The position numbers and the translations under genes are program-made. Of a stretch of 51,445 bases of DNA, positions 9,173 to 18,446 are shown in pieces (the stretch's first letter is position 1; every line of letters starts with the position of its first letter). The notes below the pieces were generated by a model. That model ran no database searches. It had not been told where the DNA came from and was given only the letters and a program-made list of their open reading frames with translations. The stretch lies in contig JAOADD010000011.1 in assembly GCA_026417495.1 (NCBI GenBank), positions 1 through 51,445 of the forward strand. Direction: 5' to 3'. This DNA is from Ignavibacteria bacterium (lineage in GTDB: Bacteria; Bacteroidota; Ignavibacteria; Tepidaquicellales; Tepidaquicellaceae).

Positions 9173-9209
9173 AACACAGGATAAAATTAAAAAAGTTTTA
9201 CCCTGTGTT
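9173..9209 (-). terminator. Intrinsic terminator of the sucC operon
   Basis: Inverted repeat AACACAGGATAAAA (9173-9186) / TTTTACCCTGTGTT (9196-9209): a 14-bp stem on the minus strand with one G-U pair and a 9-base loop, followed on the minus strand by a TTTAATTTT tract. It lies 24 bases after the sucC stop codon and just before the IMPDH-like gene. It therefore separates the two minus-strand gene groups and argues against the longer IMPDH start at 9177. Confidence 0.8.
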
Positions 9210-9233
9210 AAAATTCATTAATTATTAAGTGAT

Positions 9234-10448
9234 TTAGTTTAATGCTTTAACAACTTTTTCCGCAGCATCAGCAAAAGTATCAGCAGCGATGATATTCAAT
9301 CCTGACTCATCCAGAATTTTCTTTGCTTCTTCAGCGTTAGTTCCCTGCAAGCGCACAACTACGGGTAATGTAACATTTAAGTTTTTTGCTGCCTGAACAA
9401 CACCAGTTGCAACTCTATCACATCTAACAATACCACCAAATATGTTAATAAGAATAGCTTTAACATTTTTATCGGAAAGAATAATTCTGAAACCATTTTC
9501 AACAGTTTCAGCAGAGGCAGACCCACCTACATCGAGGAAATTCGCAGGTTCACCACCAGCCTGCTTAATAATATCCATAGTAGCCATAGCAAGCCCCGCA
9601 CCATTAACCATACAACCAACATTACCATCAAGTTTGATGTAATTTAAATTATATTTGCTTGCTTCAACTTCAAGGGGGTCTTCTTCATTTAAATCTCTCA
9701 TTTCAAGATATTCTTTATGTCTGAAAAGCGCATTGTCATCTAAATTAATCTTTGCATCAAGAGCGAGAATTTTATCATCATTGGTAATAATCAAAGGATT
9801 AATTTCAACGAGCGAAGCATCAATTTCTTCATAAGCATTGTACAATTTCATAATAAAGTTAAGAAAATCTTTGAAAGCATTCCCTTCAAGATTTAAACCA
9901 AAAGCAAGCTCTCGCGCTTGATAGGGTTGCAAACCAAGAGCAGGCTCAACCCAACATTTAATTATTTTTTCAGGTGTTTCCGCTGCTACTTTTTCTATTT
10001 CAACTCCACCTTCAGTAGAAACCATAATGACATTCTTACCAACAGACCTGTCCAATAAAATACCAAGATATAATTCCTTTTTGTATTCAAGTCCTTCAGT
10101 AATAAATAATGTTTGAACTTCTTTACCTTGCGGACCAGTTTGATGAGTAACAAGAATGTTACCAAGAACTTTAGAAGCATATTCTTTTGCTGCTTCCACA
10201 TCAGAGCCGAAAAATTTAACACCACCTTCCACAAGTAATTCATCACGGTTGTATTTATTATATACTTTACCTTTGCCTCTACCGCCCGCGTGAATTTGAG
10301 ACTTAACTACAAATTGGTTAATCCCTTTTTCCCGCAATATGTTAATAGCGTTATCAAATTCATCAATTGATTTTATAGCAACACCATCTTGAACTGAGAC
10401 ACCAAATTTTTTCAAAATCTCCTTCGCTTGATATTCGTGAATTTTCAT
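9234..10448 (-). CDS. sucC: Succinyl-CoA synthetase (ADP-forming) beta subunit
   Basis: A 404-residue TCA-cycle enzyme subunit. It starts with the family signature [17 protein letters not shown], followed by the ATP-grasp landmarks [13 protein letters not shown] (about 49-61), an acidic metal-binding segment VEINPL (about 219-224), and the C-terminal CoA-ligase segment [13 protein letters not shown]. It converts succinyl-CoA, ADP and phosphate to succinate, CoA and ATP together with SucD. No sucD lies in the window, so the alpha subunit must be encoded elsewhere. It is the last gene of a three-gene minus-strand unit after the serine hydrolase and pruA, 27 bases from pruA. Confidence 0.96.
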   Translation of the reverse strand: MKIHEYQAKEILKKFGVSVQDGVAIKSIDEFDNAINILREKGINQFVVKSQIHAGGRGKGKVYNKYNRDELLVEGGVKFFGSDVEAAKEYASKVLGNILVTHQTGPQGKEVQTLFITEGLEYKKELYLGILLDRSVGKNVIMVSTEGGVEIEKVAAETPEKIIKCWVEPALGLQPYQARELAFGLNLEGNAFKDFLNFIMKLYNAYEEIDASLVEINPLIITNDDKILALDAKINLDDNALFRHKEYLEMRDLNEEDPLEVEASKYNLNYIKLDGNVGCMVNGAGLAMATMDIIKQAGGEPANFLDVGGSASAETVENGFRIILSDKNVKAILINIFGGIVRCDRVATGVVQAAKNLNVTLPVVVRLQGTNAEEAKKILDESGLNIIAADTFADAAEKVVKALN

Positions 10449-10475
10449 AATTATAAAATTATTTTTTAAAAAAAA

Positions 10476-12038
10476 TTACTTTTTAACTATTTTACTACTA
10501 ACGACTTTAGCTTGCATAAACAGTCCGAGATAATCCCTACCGCCAGCTTTGGAATCAGTTCCACTCATATTGAAACCACCAAAGGGATGAACACCAACTA
10601 AGGCACCAGTGCATTTCCTGTTGAAATATAAATTTCCAACATGAAATTCAGCAGCTGCTTTTTTGAGTTTTTTCTTATTGCTTGAATATACCGAACCTGT
10701 CAAACCATAAATTGTGCCGTTTGCAATTTTCAATGATTCCTCAAAGTTTGGTGATTTAATTACAGCAAGTACTGGTCCAAAAATCTCTTCTTGTGCAATT
10801 GTATCAGTAGGTTTAACATTTTTAATGATTGTAGGTTCTATAAAGTACCCATTTCCTTTAACTTCATGTCCACCGTGTATCAACTCCCCACCTTCTTCAA
10901 TTCCTTTTTGTATGTAATCAAGAATTTTTTGTTTTGCTCTTTCATTTATTACAGGTCCCATACCTGGATTATACTTTGCTTGATCAACTTTAATCATACT
11001 TGCATGAAGGACAAGCGCATCACAGAATTTATCATAAATTTTTTCATCAACAATAACTCTTGAGCAAGCAGAGCATTTCTGTCCTTGAAATCCGAAAGCA
11101 GAAGTTATAACACCTTTAACAGCATCATTAAAGTCGTAAAGTTCATTATCGATAATAATTGCATCTTTACCACCCATTTCAGCAATAACCCGCTTTATCC
11201 AAATTTGATTATGTTGTTTCTTAGCAGCAAGTTCATTAACCCTTAAACCAACTTCCATAGAACCAGTAAAAGCAATAAACCTTGTTAAATGGTGTTGGAC
11301 AAGAATATCACCAATTGTGCCACCGCTACCTGTAACAAAGTTTAAGACTCCAGCAGGAAGTTTAACTTCTTCCATAAGTTCAACAAACATCTGAGCAATA
11401 GCAGGTGAATCACTTGAGGGTTTAAGTACAATTGTATTACCTGTAACAATAGCAGCAGTAGACATACCAACTAAAATTGCAAGTGGAAAATTCCACGGTG
11501 GGATAATAATTCCAACCCCAAGAGGAATATATTCAAGATAGTTTTTTTCTCCAGGATATTTTACAAGAGGTTGCTCTTTAGAATATCTTAACATTTCCCT
11601 TGCATAGAATTCCATAAAGTCAATAGCTTCGGCAGTATCAGCATCTGCTTCCACCCAGTTTTTACCCACTTCATATACCATCATAGCAGAGAATTCATGT
11701 TTGCGTTTTCTCATAATCTTAGCAGCTTTGAGTAAATACTCGGCACGCTTTTTCGGAGCAACCCACTTCCATTCTTCAAATTTTTCATATGCTTTCTCAA
11801 CAGCACGTATTACCAACTCTGGAGTAGCACGTTGGAAAATTCCAACTACTTCTCCTTCATTTGAAGGATTATATGATTTTAATTTTTCCTCAGTAAAAAC
11901 TTTCTCTTCACCAATTACCAAAGGATACTCAACATTAAATCTTGCAGTAATTTTTTCAAGCGCATTTTCAAATGCTTTTTTGTTTTTCTTGACTGTAAAA
12001 TCCGTTAATGGTTCATTTTTAAATTTTGGAAGTTTCAT
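10476..12038 (-). CDS. pruA: 1-pyrroline-5-carboxylate dehydrogenase (L-glutamate gamma-semialdehyde dehydrogenase)
   Basis: A 520-residue aldehyde dehydrogenase of the RocA/PruA group. It has the NAD-binding IPPWNFPLAI and TGNTIVLKPSSDSP, the GFTGS-like FIAFTGSMEVG, the catalytic-base Glu in VIAEMGGKDAIIID, and the catalytic Cys in GFQGQKCSACSRV. The C-terminal PFGGFNMSGTDSKAGG is typical of P5C dehydrogenases. It oxidises glutamate gamma-semialdehyde to glutamate in proline (and arginine) catabolism. No proline dehydrogenase domain is fused and none is next to it. Spacing of 13 and 27 bases to its neighbours supports an operon with the serine hydrolase and sucC. Confidence 0.93.
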   Translation of the reverse strand: MKLPKFKNEPLTDFTVKKNKKAFENALEKITARFNVEYPLVIGEEKVFTEEKLKSYNPSNEGEVVGIFQRATPELVIRAVEKAYEKFEEWKWVAPKKRAEYLLKAAKIMRKRKHEFSAMMVYEVGKNWVEADADTAEAIDFMEFYAREMLRYSKEQPLVKYPGEKNYLEYIPLGVGIIIPPWNFPLAILVGMSTAAIVTGNTIVLKPSSDSPAIAQMFVELMEEVKLPAGVLNFVTGSGGTIGDILVQHHLTRFIAFTGSMEVGLRVNELAAKKQHNQIWIKRVIAEMGGKDAIIIDNELYDFNDAVKGVITSAFGFQGQKCSACSRVIVDEKIYDKFCDALVLHASMIKVDQAKYNPGMGPVINERAKQKILDYIQKGIEEGGELIHGGHEVKGNGYFIEPTIIKNVKPTDTIAQEEIFGPVLAVIKSPNFEESLKIANGTIYGLTGSVYSSNKKKLKKAAAEFHVGNLYFNRKCTGALVGVHPFGGFNMSGTDSKAGGRDYLGLFMQAKVVSSKIVKK

Positions 12039-12051
12039 AGTTCGTTATTAT

Positions 12052-13218
12052 TTAATTATTAAATAAGGTTTTAATAATTTCATCATTTAATTCGGGACGA
12101 ATTTTTGTTATCCCGTCATTTTCTCTAGTTGGATAAATTCTATTTGTAAGAAAAATAATGATAAGTTTTCTTTCCTTATCACACCAAACACTTGTACCAG
12201 TAAACCCAAAATGCCCAAAAGAGTTTTCAGAAATTAAGAACCCACATTGAGTTCTAACCTCCGGTTGTTGCACAGGTTTTGTCATCCATCCAAGAGCACG
12301 AAAGTTTTCATAACGATTAGTCTTGTATTTAGATGTAAATAAATCTACCGTTTCACTTTTGAATAAATTAATATAAACGGGATAGACAGTTTCCCTTCTT
12401 AAATCTTCATAAACTCCTCTGTTTAACATCATTCTCATAAATAGAAATAAATCTTTAGCATTGGAAAAAAGTCCTGCATGCCCAGCCACTCCATTCATTA
12501 AAGAAGCATTTTCATCGTGAACTTCTCCCTGAATTAATTTGAAACGCCAATATTTATCATCTTCAGTAGGTAAACAATTTTTCTTTTTTGTATCAGGTGG
12601 ATTAAAAAAAGTATTACTCATCCCAAGCGGACTGAAAATCTCTTCTTCACAAAATTTATCAAAGGGTTTCCCACTAACTTTTTCAACAATTTCTGAAAGT
12701 ATAATCATATTTAAATCACTGTATGTGTAATTTGTACCAGGTTCATAGTCCAATTCCATTTCGCATATAAATCTTACAACATCTTTTTTTGATTTTGAGT
12801 TTGTGTAAAATGGGAACCATCTTTTCAAACCAGAATTATGAAGAAGTAAGTTAATAATCCGTATGCTATCTTTTCCGAAAGAATGAAATTCTGGAATATA
12901 TTCTGACACAAAATCATTTAAAGATATTTTACCTTCATCATACAATTTCATAATAGCAGAAGTTGTAGCAATTACTTTCGTAAGGGAGGCTAAATCAAAT
13001 AAACTGCTATCTGAAACCTCAGGCGAATCATTATCATAAGTAAACCTTCCATAATTTTTGTAATAAATGATTTCCTTCTCATTTCCAATCAAAAGCTGTG
13101 CACCAGGATAGAACTTTTGTTCAATGCCTTGTAGTATAATATAATCAACACGAGCGAAATCCTGTGCAAATAAATTAACAGAAAGTAAAAATATAAAGGA
13201 ATAATAAAACCTATACAT
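12052..13218 (-). CDS. Secreted serine hydrolase, beta-lactamase/PBP class C family
   Basis: A 388-residue protein with a signal peptide (hydrophobic run in residues 5-17, cleavage near FAQ) and the class C beta-lactamase-like motifs: SLTK (nucleophile Ser and Lys, in DLASLTKVIATTSAIMKL), YSD in YTYSDLNMIILSEI, and a GFTGT box near the C-terminus (GHFGFTGTSVW) replacing KTG/HTG. Such proteins are usually periplasmic D-amino peptidases, esterases or cell-wall enzymes; true beta-lactamase activity is not implied. I take the ATG at 13218. A TTG at 13221 precedes it, but the promoter element at 13223-13253 predicts transcription starting at about 13218, which would make the mRNA leaderless. Confidence 0.87.
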   Translation of the reverse strand: MYRFYYSFIFLLSVNLFAQDFARVDYIILQGIEQKFYPGAQLLIGNEKEIIYYKNYGRFTYDNDSPEVSDSSLFDLASLTKVIATTSAIMKLYDEGKISLNDFVSEYIPEFHSFGKDSIRIINLLLHNSGLKRWFPFYTNSKSKKDVVRFICEMELDYEPGTNYTYSDLNMIILSEIVEKVSGKPFDKFCEEEIFSPLGMSNTFFNPPDTKKKNCLPTEDDKYWRFKLIQGEVHDENASLMNGVAGHAGLFSNAKDLFLFMRMMLNRGVYEDLRRETVYPVYINLFKSETVDLFTSKYKTNRYENFRALGWMTKPVQQPEVRTQCGFLISENSFGHFGFTGTSVWCDKERKLIIIFLTNRIYPTRENDGITKIRPELNDEIIKTLFNN

Positions 13219-13222
13219 CAAG

Positions 13223-13253
13223 CAAATATATTTAAAATATTGACTTTGTTCAA
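13223..13253 (-). promoter_or_regulatory. Promoter of the serine hydrolase-pruA-sucC operon
   Basis: On the minus strand, TTGAAC (complement of 13248-13253), a 17-base spacer, then TATATTTG (complement of 13223-13230), an exact TAnnTTTG box. Counting 12 bases from the T of the box puts the transcript start at about 13218, the A of the ATG. The match is strong but the start site is an inference. Confidence 0.6.
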
Positions 13254-13298
13254 TTTAATAAGAAATGCCTATATTTTTAAATTAACACTAATATTATA

Positions 13299-13341
13299 CA
13301 AAAAAAAATCTCTGATTTCAGTTATTGAAATCAGAGATTTT
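13299..13341 (-). terminator. Intrinsic terminator after the LppM-like lipoprotein gene
   Basis: A perfect 16-bp inverted repeat AAAATCTCTGATTTCA (13305-13320) / TGAAATCAGAGATTTT (13326-13341) with a 5-base loop. On the minus strand it is followed by a run of T (complement of 13301-13308). It lies 20 bases past the stop codon of the minus-strand gene at 13361. Confidence 0.85.
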
Positions 13342-13360
13342 AAAACTTTTTTTAAAAAAA

Positions 13361-14023
13361 TTATTTTTTTCTTGAAATAGCTAATAAACTAATACCCAAC
13401 AATACAATTATAGGTAATTCTAACCCGAAAATTCCACATTTCTTACTTTCTTTCTTAATATTAGCAGTTAATGTTAAGTCTTCTTTTAGGTCAGCCAGTG
13501 TTTTATTCCAAGTAACTTTTTTACCATCTTTAACTCCATTAGTAGAAAGAACTTCACCAGGAAATTCAAATTCATAAACAAGTTTATTTGATGCAGTAAA
13601 TCCGCTACTTTGCTCTTGCTTATTAATTACGAATTTAAATTCCATATCTTCTTTTCCTTCACCCCAAAAAGGTTTAGTTTTTGCAAAACCTTTAGCATCA
13701 GAAATTTTGTTAAAATCTTTAAACTTTACAGTCAATCTGACATGCTTTGTAGAATCAGATTGATTTTCCTCTATTTTCAAATCTGTAACTTCAGTATTAC
13801 CCGAAGAATAATCAGATTTTACTTGATTTTCTTCAAAAGAAAAATCCCCAACTTTTGGTCCCATCGAAAGATTGGAAGTTTTAGTCCAGTAATGTATTTT
13901 CATTGTACCTGAACCATCGGAATTAAGTTGAGCACTCATTTCATAATCAACACAACCGAATAGATAAACCCCAAGAAATAGCACAAATGTAATACTAAAT
14001 AAAATTAATGGAATTTTTTTCAT
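13361..14023 (-). CDS. Lipoprotein with LppM-like domain and C-terminal membrane anchor
   Basis: A 220-residue envelope protein. An N-terminal hydrophobic segment ends in a lipobox-like LFGC (Cys24), so it is probably lipidated. The next stretch, VDYEMSAQLNSDGSGTMKIHYW, resembles the start of LppM-type beta domains (Y-x-x-x-x-x-L-x-x-D-G-S-G), followed by about 150 residues of beta-rich sequence. A second hydrophobic helix closes the protein (about 195-215, LELPIIVLLGISLLAI) with a basic tail RKK. The function is unknown. It has its own promoter-like element upstream and its own terminator, so it is probably monocistronic. Confidence 0.7.
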   Translation of the reverse strand: MKKIPLILFSITFVLFLGVYLFGCVDYEMSAQLNSDGSGTMKIHYWTKTSNLSMGPKVGDFSFEENQVKSDYSSGNTEVTDLKIEENQSDSTKHVRLTVKFKDFNKISDAKGFAKTKPFWGEGKEDMEFKFVINKQEQSSGFTASNKLVYEFEFPGEVLSTNGVKDGKKVTWNKTLADLKEDLTLTANIKKESKKCGIFGLELPIIVLLGISLLAISRKK

Positions 14024-14048
14024 AATATAATATTTTGATTTTTAAAAT

Positions 14049-14079
14049 TTAATATAGTAATATTAATACTACAAATCAA
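14049..14079 (-). promoter_or_regulatory. Promoter of the LppM-like lipoprotein gene
   Basis: On the minus strand, TTGATT (complement of 14074-14079), a 17-base spacer, then TATATTAA (complement of 14049-14056). The predicted transcript start is near 14044, about 21 bases before the ATG. The spacing is identical to other promoters in the window; the box is one base short of TAnnTTTG in its third T and lacks the G. Confidence 0.45.
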
Positions 14080-14138
14080 CTTTAAAATCTAATTATAAAA
14101 TTTTGATTTAATAGAAATTATGATTTTTATCCTTTCCC

Positions 14139-16661
14139 CTATTTTGTTAATACCATTTTTTTGGTATCAGTAAAATATTTAGTTTTCATTTGATAAAAGT
14201 ATATCCCACTTGATAATTGAAAATCTTTTGATAAAGAATTCAACTCAATTATATAAGTACCTGCATCATAAAATTTATTAACAAGAGTCATAAGCTTTTT
14301 TCCTAAAACATCATAAAGAATTAATTCTACATTACCAGCAAATGGTATATCAAACTTTATTTTTGTATTAGAGTTAAAGGGATTAGGATAGTTTTGATAT
14401 AAAAAATAAGAAGTAGGAATTATTGTGTTTTGTTCTTCCTTTGGTTCGTTTTCATAATAAAATTTTGCCACTAAATCACTATATTCTTTAAGTTTTGTAA
14501 CTGAATTGAGATTGTTTGAACCTCTTTTTATTAATTGAGCAAAAACGAAAACTATATACTCACCTGGAAGTACACTCAAATCACCCTTGCCTGATGTTAT
14601 TACCATTCTTCTGTCACCAGGAGGATTTGTAGGGATAATTGTTCCCGTTGTTCCTCCACAGTTGCTGACACTACCTTTATTTTCAGTCCAACCTGATTGA
14701 GTTTCAGGGTCACCATAATAAATAAATTTAGTTTGATGAGGTGGTGAGTATGTAGGGTCCATCCAAGGGGATAAATCTTTCTTGAAGCCTTTCATTATAT
14801 TATAAGCAGAAAATGGTTCATTAAATGGATCAATTTCACAAGAAGGAGCACCACATCCATTGCAGAAAACAGTTACAAAAGATGACATGCCAAGAGTATC
14901 GTAAGGGATTTTATTTTTATTTATTGGTGTCCTTAAAAGTCTAAATCCAACTGCAGGTGGATTAAGTCCATAAACATAATCTGAATTATCCGCATTGTAA
15001 GTAAATCCTAACTTCCTAATTGTATCGCAACCTATATAATCATCAGAAGCATTGCCTAAATCACAATCAGAAAAAATGGATAAGAAAACACTATCCCATT
15101 TACTTAAGCTACTGTTTATGATTTTATATTTGATAAATTGTACATCACCTAAAACACTATCGGAATATGCCCATATAGTCATAACAAAATTAGCATAAAG
15201 TGGAGCTGTCCCCCCACCAAGGACATCACCATAATGTCTGCCAAAGAAACCGTCAGTAAGGACAATAAACATAGTTTCAGAAGCATTTTTCACACCAGGT
15301 GTATCAATGCATGGTTCAAATACTTTATTATTATTTACATCAACATAAGGAGCACCGAATGGAACCATTTTAGCCCAATTAGCCCAAGAAACATTAGTAT
15401 TACAATTATCTCCCCTTTTAACCCTGTATATCATATAATATGGATTTCCCGAGGGTATTTGATTATTCATATAACCAAATGTCAATTCTCCATAATAGCC
15501 ATTAGAAGCCATTCTAATCTGATTATTCACCTTAGCTGCAATTGTAATACCAGTTGAAAAAATCGCATGCTTATTGCTATCTGAAGGCCAACGGAAACCA
15601 CTTGTATTTTGCAATGAAAAATTACGATTGAAAATACCAGACGAACTGAAAAATGTTAAAATCCTATTACATGAAAAGGTTTTGTAATAATTTAATGTTG
15701 TACCTTCCAGATTGGGATTGGGATAATATTTTAAGTACTTACCACTGTTGCCAACAACAACTACATTTTCTGGTTGAACAAGAGATGCTTTTAAAGTAGA
15801 ATTAGAATTAGAATTTAATTTTTCCCACCTGATACCAGAATCTACAGATTTTAAAAGTAAACCGTTATCCCCAACAACAATCAATATACTATCCGATAAT
15901 ATAATATTATAGAGGTTATCATAAACTCCAGAGTAAACACTCCCCCAATAATTTCCAGCAGAATTACTTCTTCGGATTTCTCCTTTTTTACCAACAGCGA
16001 AATATTTTGAGGTATCGTATCTAATAACTGAATACAAATCATTTTTTGTATTACTATTCTTATATGTTATAGTGTATACAGGAGGAATTGGTGGATAAAT
16101 AATGTCAACTTTGTAAATTAGACCACTATCCCCTACAATAACTCCTCTTTTTAAATTTTGGTCAATGGTTGCACTTCTAAGTGTTAAATTTGTGTTTGTA
16201 GAAATTTGTTGCCAATTTTGACCACCATTTGTTGATTGAATAAGTAAACCATTATCTCCCCCAGCGAGTAAATAATTTAAATTGTTCATTATATTCTGAA
16301 CCCAATAGATATTAAATAAGAAACCTGTATTAATAACATTCCAAGAGACTCCATAATCAGTGGATTTAATAATAATTCCATCTGAGCAAGGAATAATTAA
16401 GTTAGCCCCCGAAATTAATACTCCACCAAAGAAATTATATAAAACACCAGTTGGAATATTATTCCAGGTAACACAACTATCCTGAGACACGAAAACAGTT
16501 CCACTATCCCCAAAAACAAAGACTTTATTAGAAAACTTATAAATTCCATTCAGATTTTTATTCGTAAATGATGGTAGCTCTGTAAGCTGCTCAAAATATA
16601 TTTGTGAGAATGATATTTGTGAGATAAGAAGAAACAAAAGGCAGGATAAAACTTTTTTCAT
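14139..16661 (-). CDS. Large secreted propeller protein with T9SS sorting domain
   Basis: An 840-residue exported protein. The signal peptide (residues 1-19, ending SQISFSQ) is followed by Ycf48/BNR-like propeller repeats (about 25-315) recognisable by recurring G-D-(S/N)-G and S-x-(D/N)-x-G-x-x-W words such as VFGDSGTVFVSQDSCVTW, AGGDNGLLIQSTNGGQNW and VVGDNGLLLKSVDSGIRW. A large middle region (about 320-755), rich in Cys and aromatic residues, is not recognised. The C-terminal T9SS sorting domain (about 758-840) starts YFLYQNYPNPFNSNTKIKF and ends DTKKMVLTK. It is a cell-surface or extracellular protein of unknown role. Confidence 0.85.
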   Translation of the reverse strand: MKKVLSCLLFLLISQISFSQIYFEQLTELPSFTNKNLNGIYKFSNKVFVFGDSGTVFVSQDSCVTWNNIPTGVLYNFFGGVLISGANLIIPCSDGIIIKSTDYGVSWNVINTGFLFNIYWVQNIMNNLNYLLAGGDNGLLIQSTNGGQNWQQISTNTNLTLRSATIDQNLKRGVIVGDSGLIYKVDIIYPPIPPVYTITYKNSNTKNDLYSVIRYDTSKYFAVGKKGEIRRSNSAGNYWGSVYSGVYDNLYNIILSDSILIVVGDNGLLLKSVDSGIRWEKLNSNSNSTLKASLVQPENVVVVGNSGKYLKYYPNPNLEGTTLNYYKTFSCNRILTFFSSSGIFNRNFSLQNTSGFRWPSDSNKHAIFSTGITIAAKVNNQIRMASNGYYGELTFGYMNNQIPSGNPYYMIYRVKRGDNCNTNVSWANWAKMVPFGAPYVDVNNNKVFEPCIDTPGVKNASETMFIVLTDGFFGRHYGDVLGGGTAPLYANFVMTIWAYSDSVLGDVQFIKYKIINSSLSKWDSVFLSIFSDCDLGNASDDYIGCDTIRKLGFTYNADNSDYVYGLNPPAVGFRLLRTPINKNKIPYDTLGMSSFVTVFCNGCGAPSCEIDPFNEPFSAYNIMKGFKKDLSPWMDPTYSPPHQTKFIYYGDPETQSGWTENKGSVSNCGGTTGTIIPTNPPGDRRMVITSGKGDLSVLPGEYIVFVFAQLIKRGSNNLNSVTKLKEYSDLVAKFYYENEPKEEQNTIIPTSYFLYQNYPNPFNSNTKIKFDIPFAGNVELILYDVLGKKLMTLVNKFYDAGTYIIELNSLSKDFQLSSGIYFYQMKTKYFTDTKKMVLTK

Positions 16662-16758
16662 TCAGGTATTTATTATAAAGATAACTTATACATAAAATAC
16701 CCAATAAACAAGATACAATTTTATAATATTCAACCTATTTAATTAAGAAACTAAAAAA

Positions 16759-17781
16759 TTATATTAATCCTTTGATTTCAGTCAATATATTTTTTAAAGG
16801 AGGAATATCTTTAAACCATTCTCTACCTGTAATTTCATTTGTGCAACTACAATAGACTTGTGAAATCAAAGAAGCAAGTTTTTCTGGTAGTGGGTCAGGA
16901 TTCAGTTTGCATATCTGCTTCCAGTTTTGCCTGTCTTTTTTCTTTGCTTCTTCAACTTCTTGATACCATTGAGTTTTTCTGTAAAAAATCCTTGCTATTT
17001 CTTTACTTACTGGAAGTCCTTCATAAGTAAACCTGCATTCATCAAGTGTACCAAGGACATCAACAAGTATAATCTTTCTTTCTAAATCAAAACCGACTTC
17101 TATTTTCCCATCTTCGTTTATCATACCAAACTTTGAAAATTCATCTGTAATTAAATTATTAATCTTAAGTGTAAGATTGATCAGGTTATCTAATTCAGCA
17201 TCACTCAAAGCTGAAATTTCTTTTGCTTCTGCTGGTTTAATATATCTATCAGTTATTTCCAATTTTGTAGAAAAATCAACAATAGGATTTTGTAATTTCT
17301 GATTCGGTACAGGCATAGAATCAAGTCCTAAATCTTCAGGAGTAATTTCACCTTTTTCTAATCTTCTGAAAACACTGCTCCCTGGTGGTAGGTAATTTCT
17401 ATAAATAATCTCCAATGGAATTAGAAAACCATTTTTTTGAAATTTATATTCAGAATAGTCATAATTTCCATTAACTAACTTAGGTTTCACAACTCTTAAT
17501 AATTTTATTTCCATTGTATTAGAAATACTATTCAGTTGAGATAATTTCTTTGTTTCTCCGTTTTCAACCAATCCAATATAATGTGTTGGAATACCTAAAG
17601 ACTCGAGTTTTTCAAAGAAGTAAGCACCGAGTATAGCAATAGCAGCACCTTTATTTGTAATTTTATCAGGCATCTCACCCCAATCGAAAACCGAATATCT
17701 ATCAGAGAAAGTGAATCTGCCTAAACCAAGACTATTTTCACAAGCAGATTTAATTACGGTTAAGTCTTTTACACTACCCAT
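16759..17781 (-). CDS. purC: Phosphoribosylaminoimidazole-succinocarboxamide synthase (long form)
   Basis: A 340-residue SAICAR synthetase joining CAIR and aspartate with ATP in purine synthesis. Recognisable parts are GRFTFSDRYSVFDWGEMPDKITNKGAAIA (ATP/phosphate region near the N-terminus), the VKPKL and PLEIIYRNYLPPGSSVFRR substrate region, and FDLERKIILVDVLGTLDECRF. It is about 100 residues longer than the E. coli enzyme, with inserts in the middle and C-terminus. The start is fixed by a strong ribosome site AAGGAGG seven bases upstream of the ATG. It overlaps the end of purE by 8 bases, so the two consecutive pathway enzymes are translationally coupled. Confidence 0.93.
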   Translation of the reverse strand: MGSVKDLTVIKSACENSLGLGRFTFSDRYSVFDWGEMPDKITNKGAAIAILGAYFFEKLESLGIPTHYIGLVENGETKKLSQLNSISNTMEIKLLRVVKPKLVNGNYDYSEYKFQKNGFLIPLEIIYRNYLPPGSSVFRRLEKGEITPEDLGLDSMPVPNQKLQNPIVDFSTKLEITDRYIKPAEAKEISALSDAELDNLINLTLKINNLITDEFSKFGMINEDGKIEVGFDLERKIILVDVLGTLDECRFTYEGLPVSKEIARIFYRKTQWYQEVEEAKKKDRQNWKQICKLNPDPLPEKLASLISQVYCSCTNEITGREWFKDIPPLKNILTEIKGLI

Positions 17782-18247
17782 TTTGAACCTCCTTGTCGTC
17801 GTTAATTAAAGTTTCTTTCATTTTATTTTGATAATTAATAACCTTTTCTCTTACTTTTTCATCAGTTAGTGCTAAAATTTTAGCAGCAGCTAAAGCGGCA
17901 TTATCAGGCTCAGAAACCAGCATAGGAGCAACACCCGACGGCATCCTAATACTTGAATAAATGTCATTACCTGCAAATTTATCACTATAAGGTGGACAAG
18001 CAATAACAGGACAATGTGTTTGCGCATCTGAAAAACCACTCAAAGCATTACTTCTACCAGCAACAGTAATGAACACGACATTTTCTTTTTCATATTCTTT
18101 AATTAATTCAAGACACTTAAGAGGTACTTTATGTGCAGACGCAATTCTCATAATTACTTGAATATCAAATTTTTCAAGAGTGGATGAAATTTTTTTAGAC
18201 CAATCAAGGTCTGCTTTAGAACCCATTATAATTACAACTTTACTCAT
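17774..18247 (-). CDS. purE: AIR carboxylase, class II PurE
   Basis: A 157-residue enzyme that makes CAIR for PurC. The N-terminal MGSKADLDWSKKI and SAHKVP match the PurE fold. Downstream motifs VAGRSNALSGF, CPVIACPPYSD and SSIRMPSGVAP are those of class II PurE (as in the vertebrate PAICS carboxylase domain and Treponema PurE) rather than the GAGGAAHLPG/GVP motifs of class I. Class II enzymes use CO2 and AIR directly, so no PurK is needed, and none is seen here. A ribosome site AGGAG precedes the ATG, and a TAAATTTG box lies upstream (complement of 18280-18287) without a clear TTG element. Confidence 0.9.
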   Translation of the reverse strand: MSKVVIIMGSKADLDWSKKISSTLEKFDIQVIMRIASAHKVPLKCLELIKEYEKENVVFITVAGRSNALSGFSDAQTHCPVIACPPYSDKFAGNDIYSSIRMPSGVAPMLVSEPDNAALAAAKILALTDEKVREKVINYQNKMKETLINDDKEVQNG

Positions 18248-18446
18248 AATTTTTCTCCTATTTTATTTTATTAAGTGTTCAAATTTATTCTTTTTACTTT
18301 GAATATAAAAGTAATAAAAAGTTATTTTTCTGAAAAATAAGAAAAATTAATTTAACCTTGATAAAACTTTAATTATTGACTATAAATATTAATAACTTGC
18401 CAATTAAGATTAAAAAATATAATTTAACTTTTTTAAAATATAAAAA

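Noticed and set aside
9151-9177. Longer start (27 bases upstream) for the IMPDH/GMPR-like protein
   Set aside because: It falls within the sucC terminator stem and adds residues outside the conserved domain.
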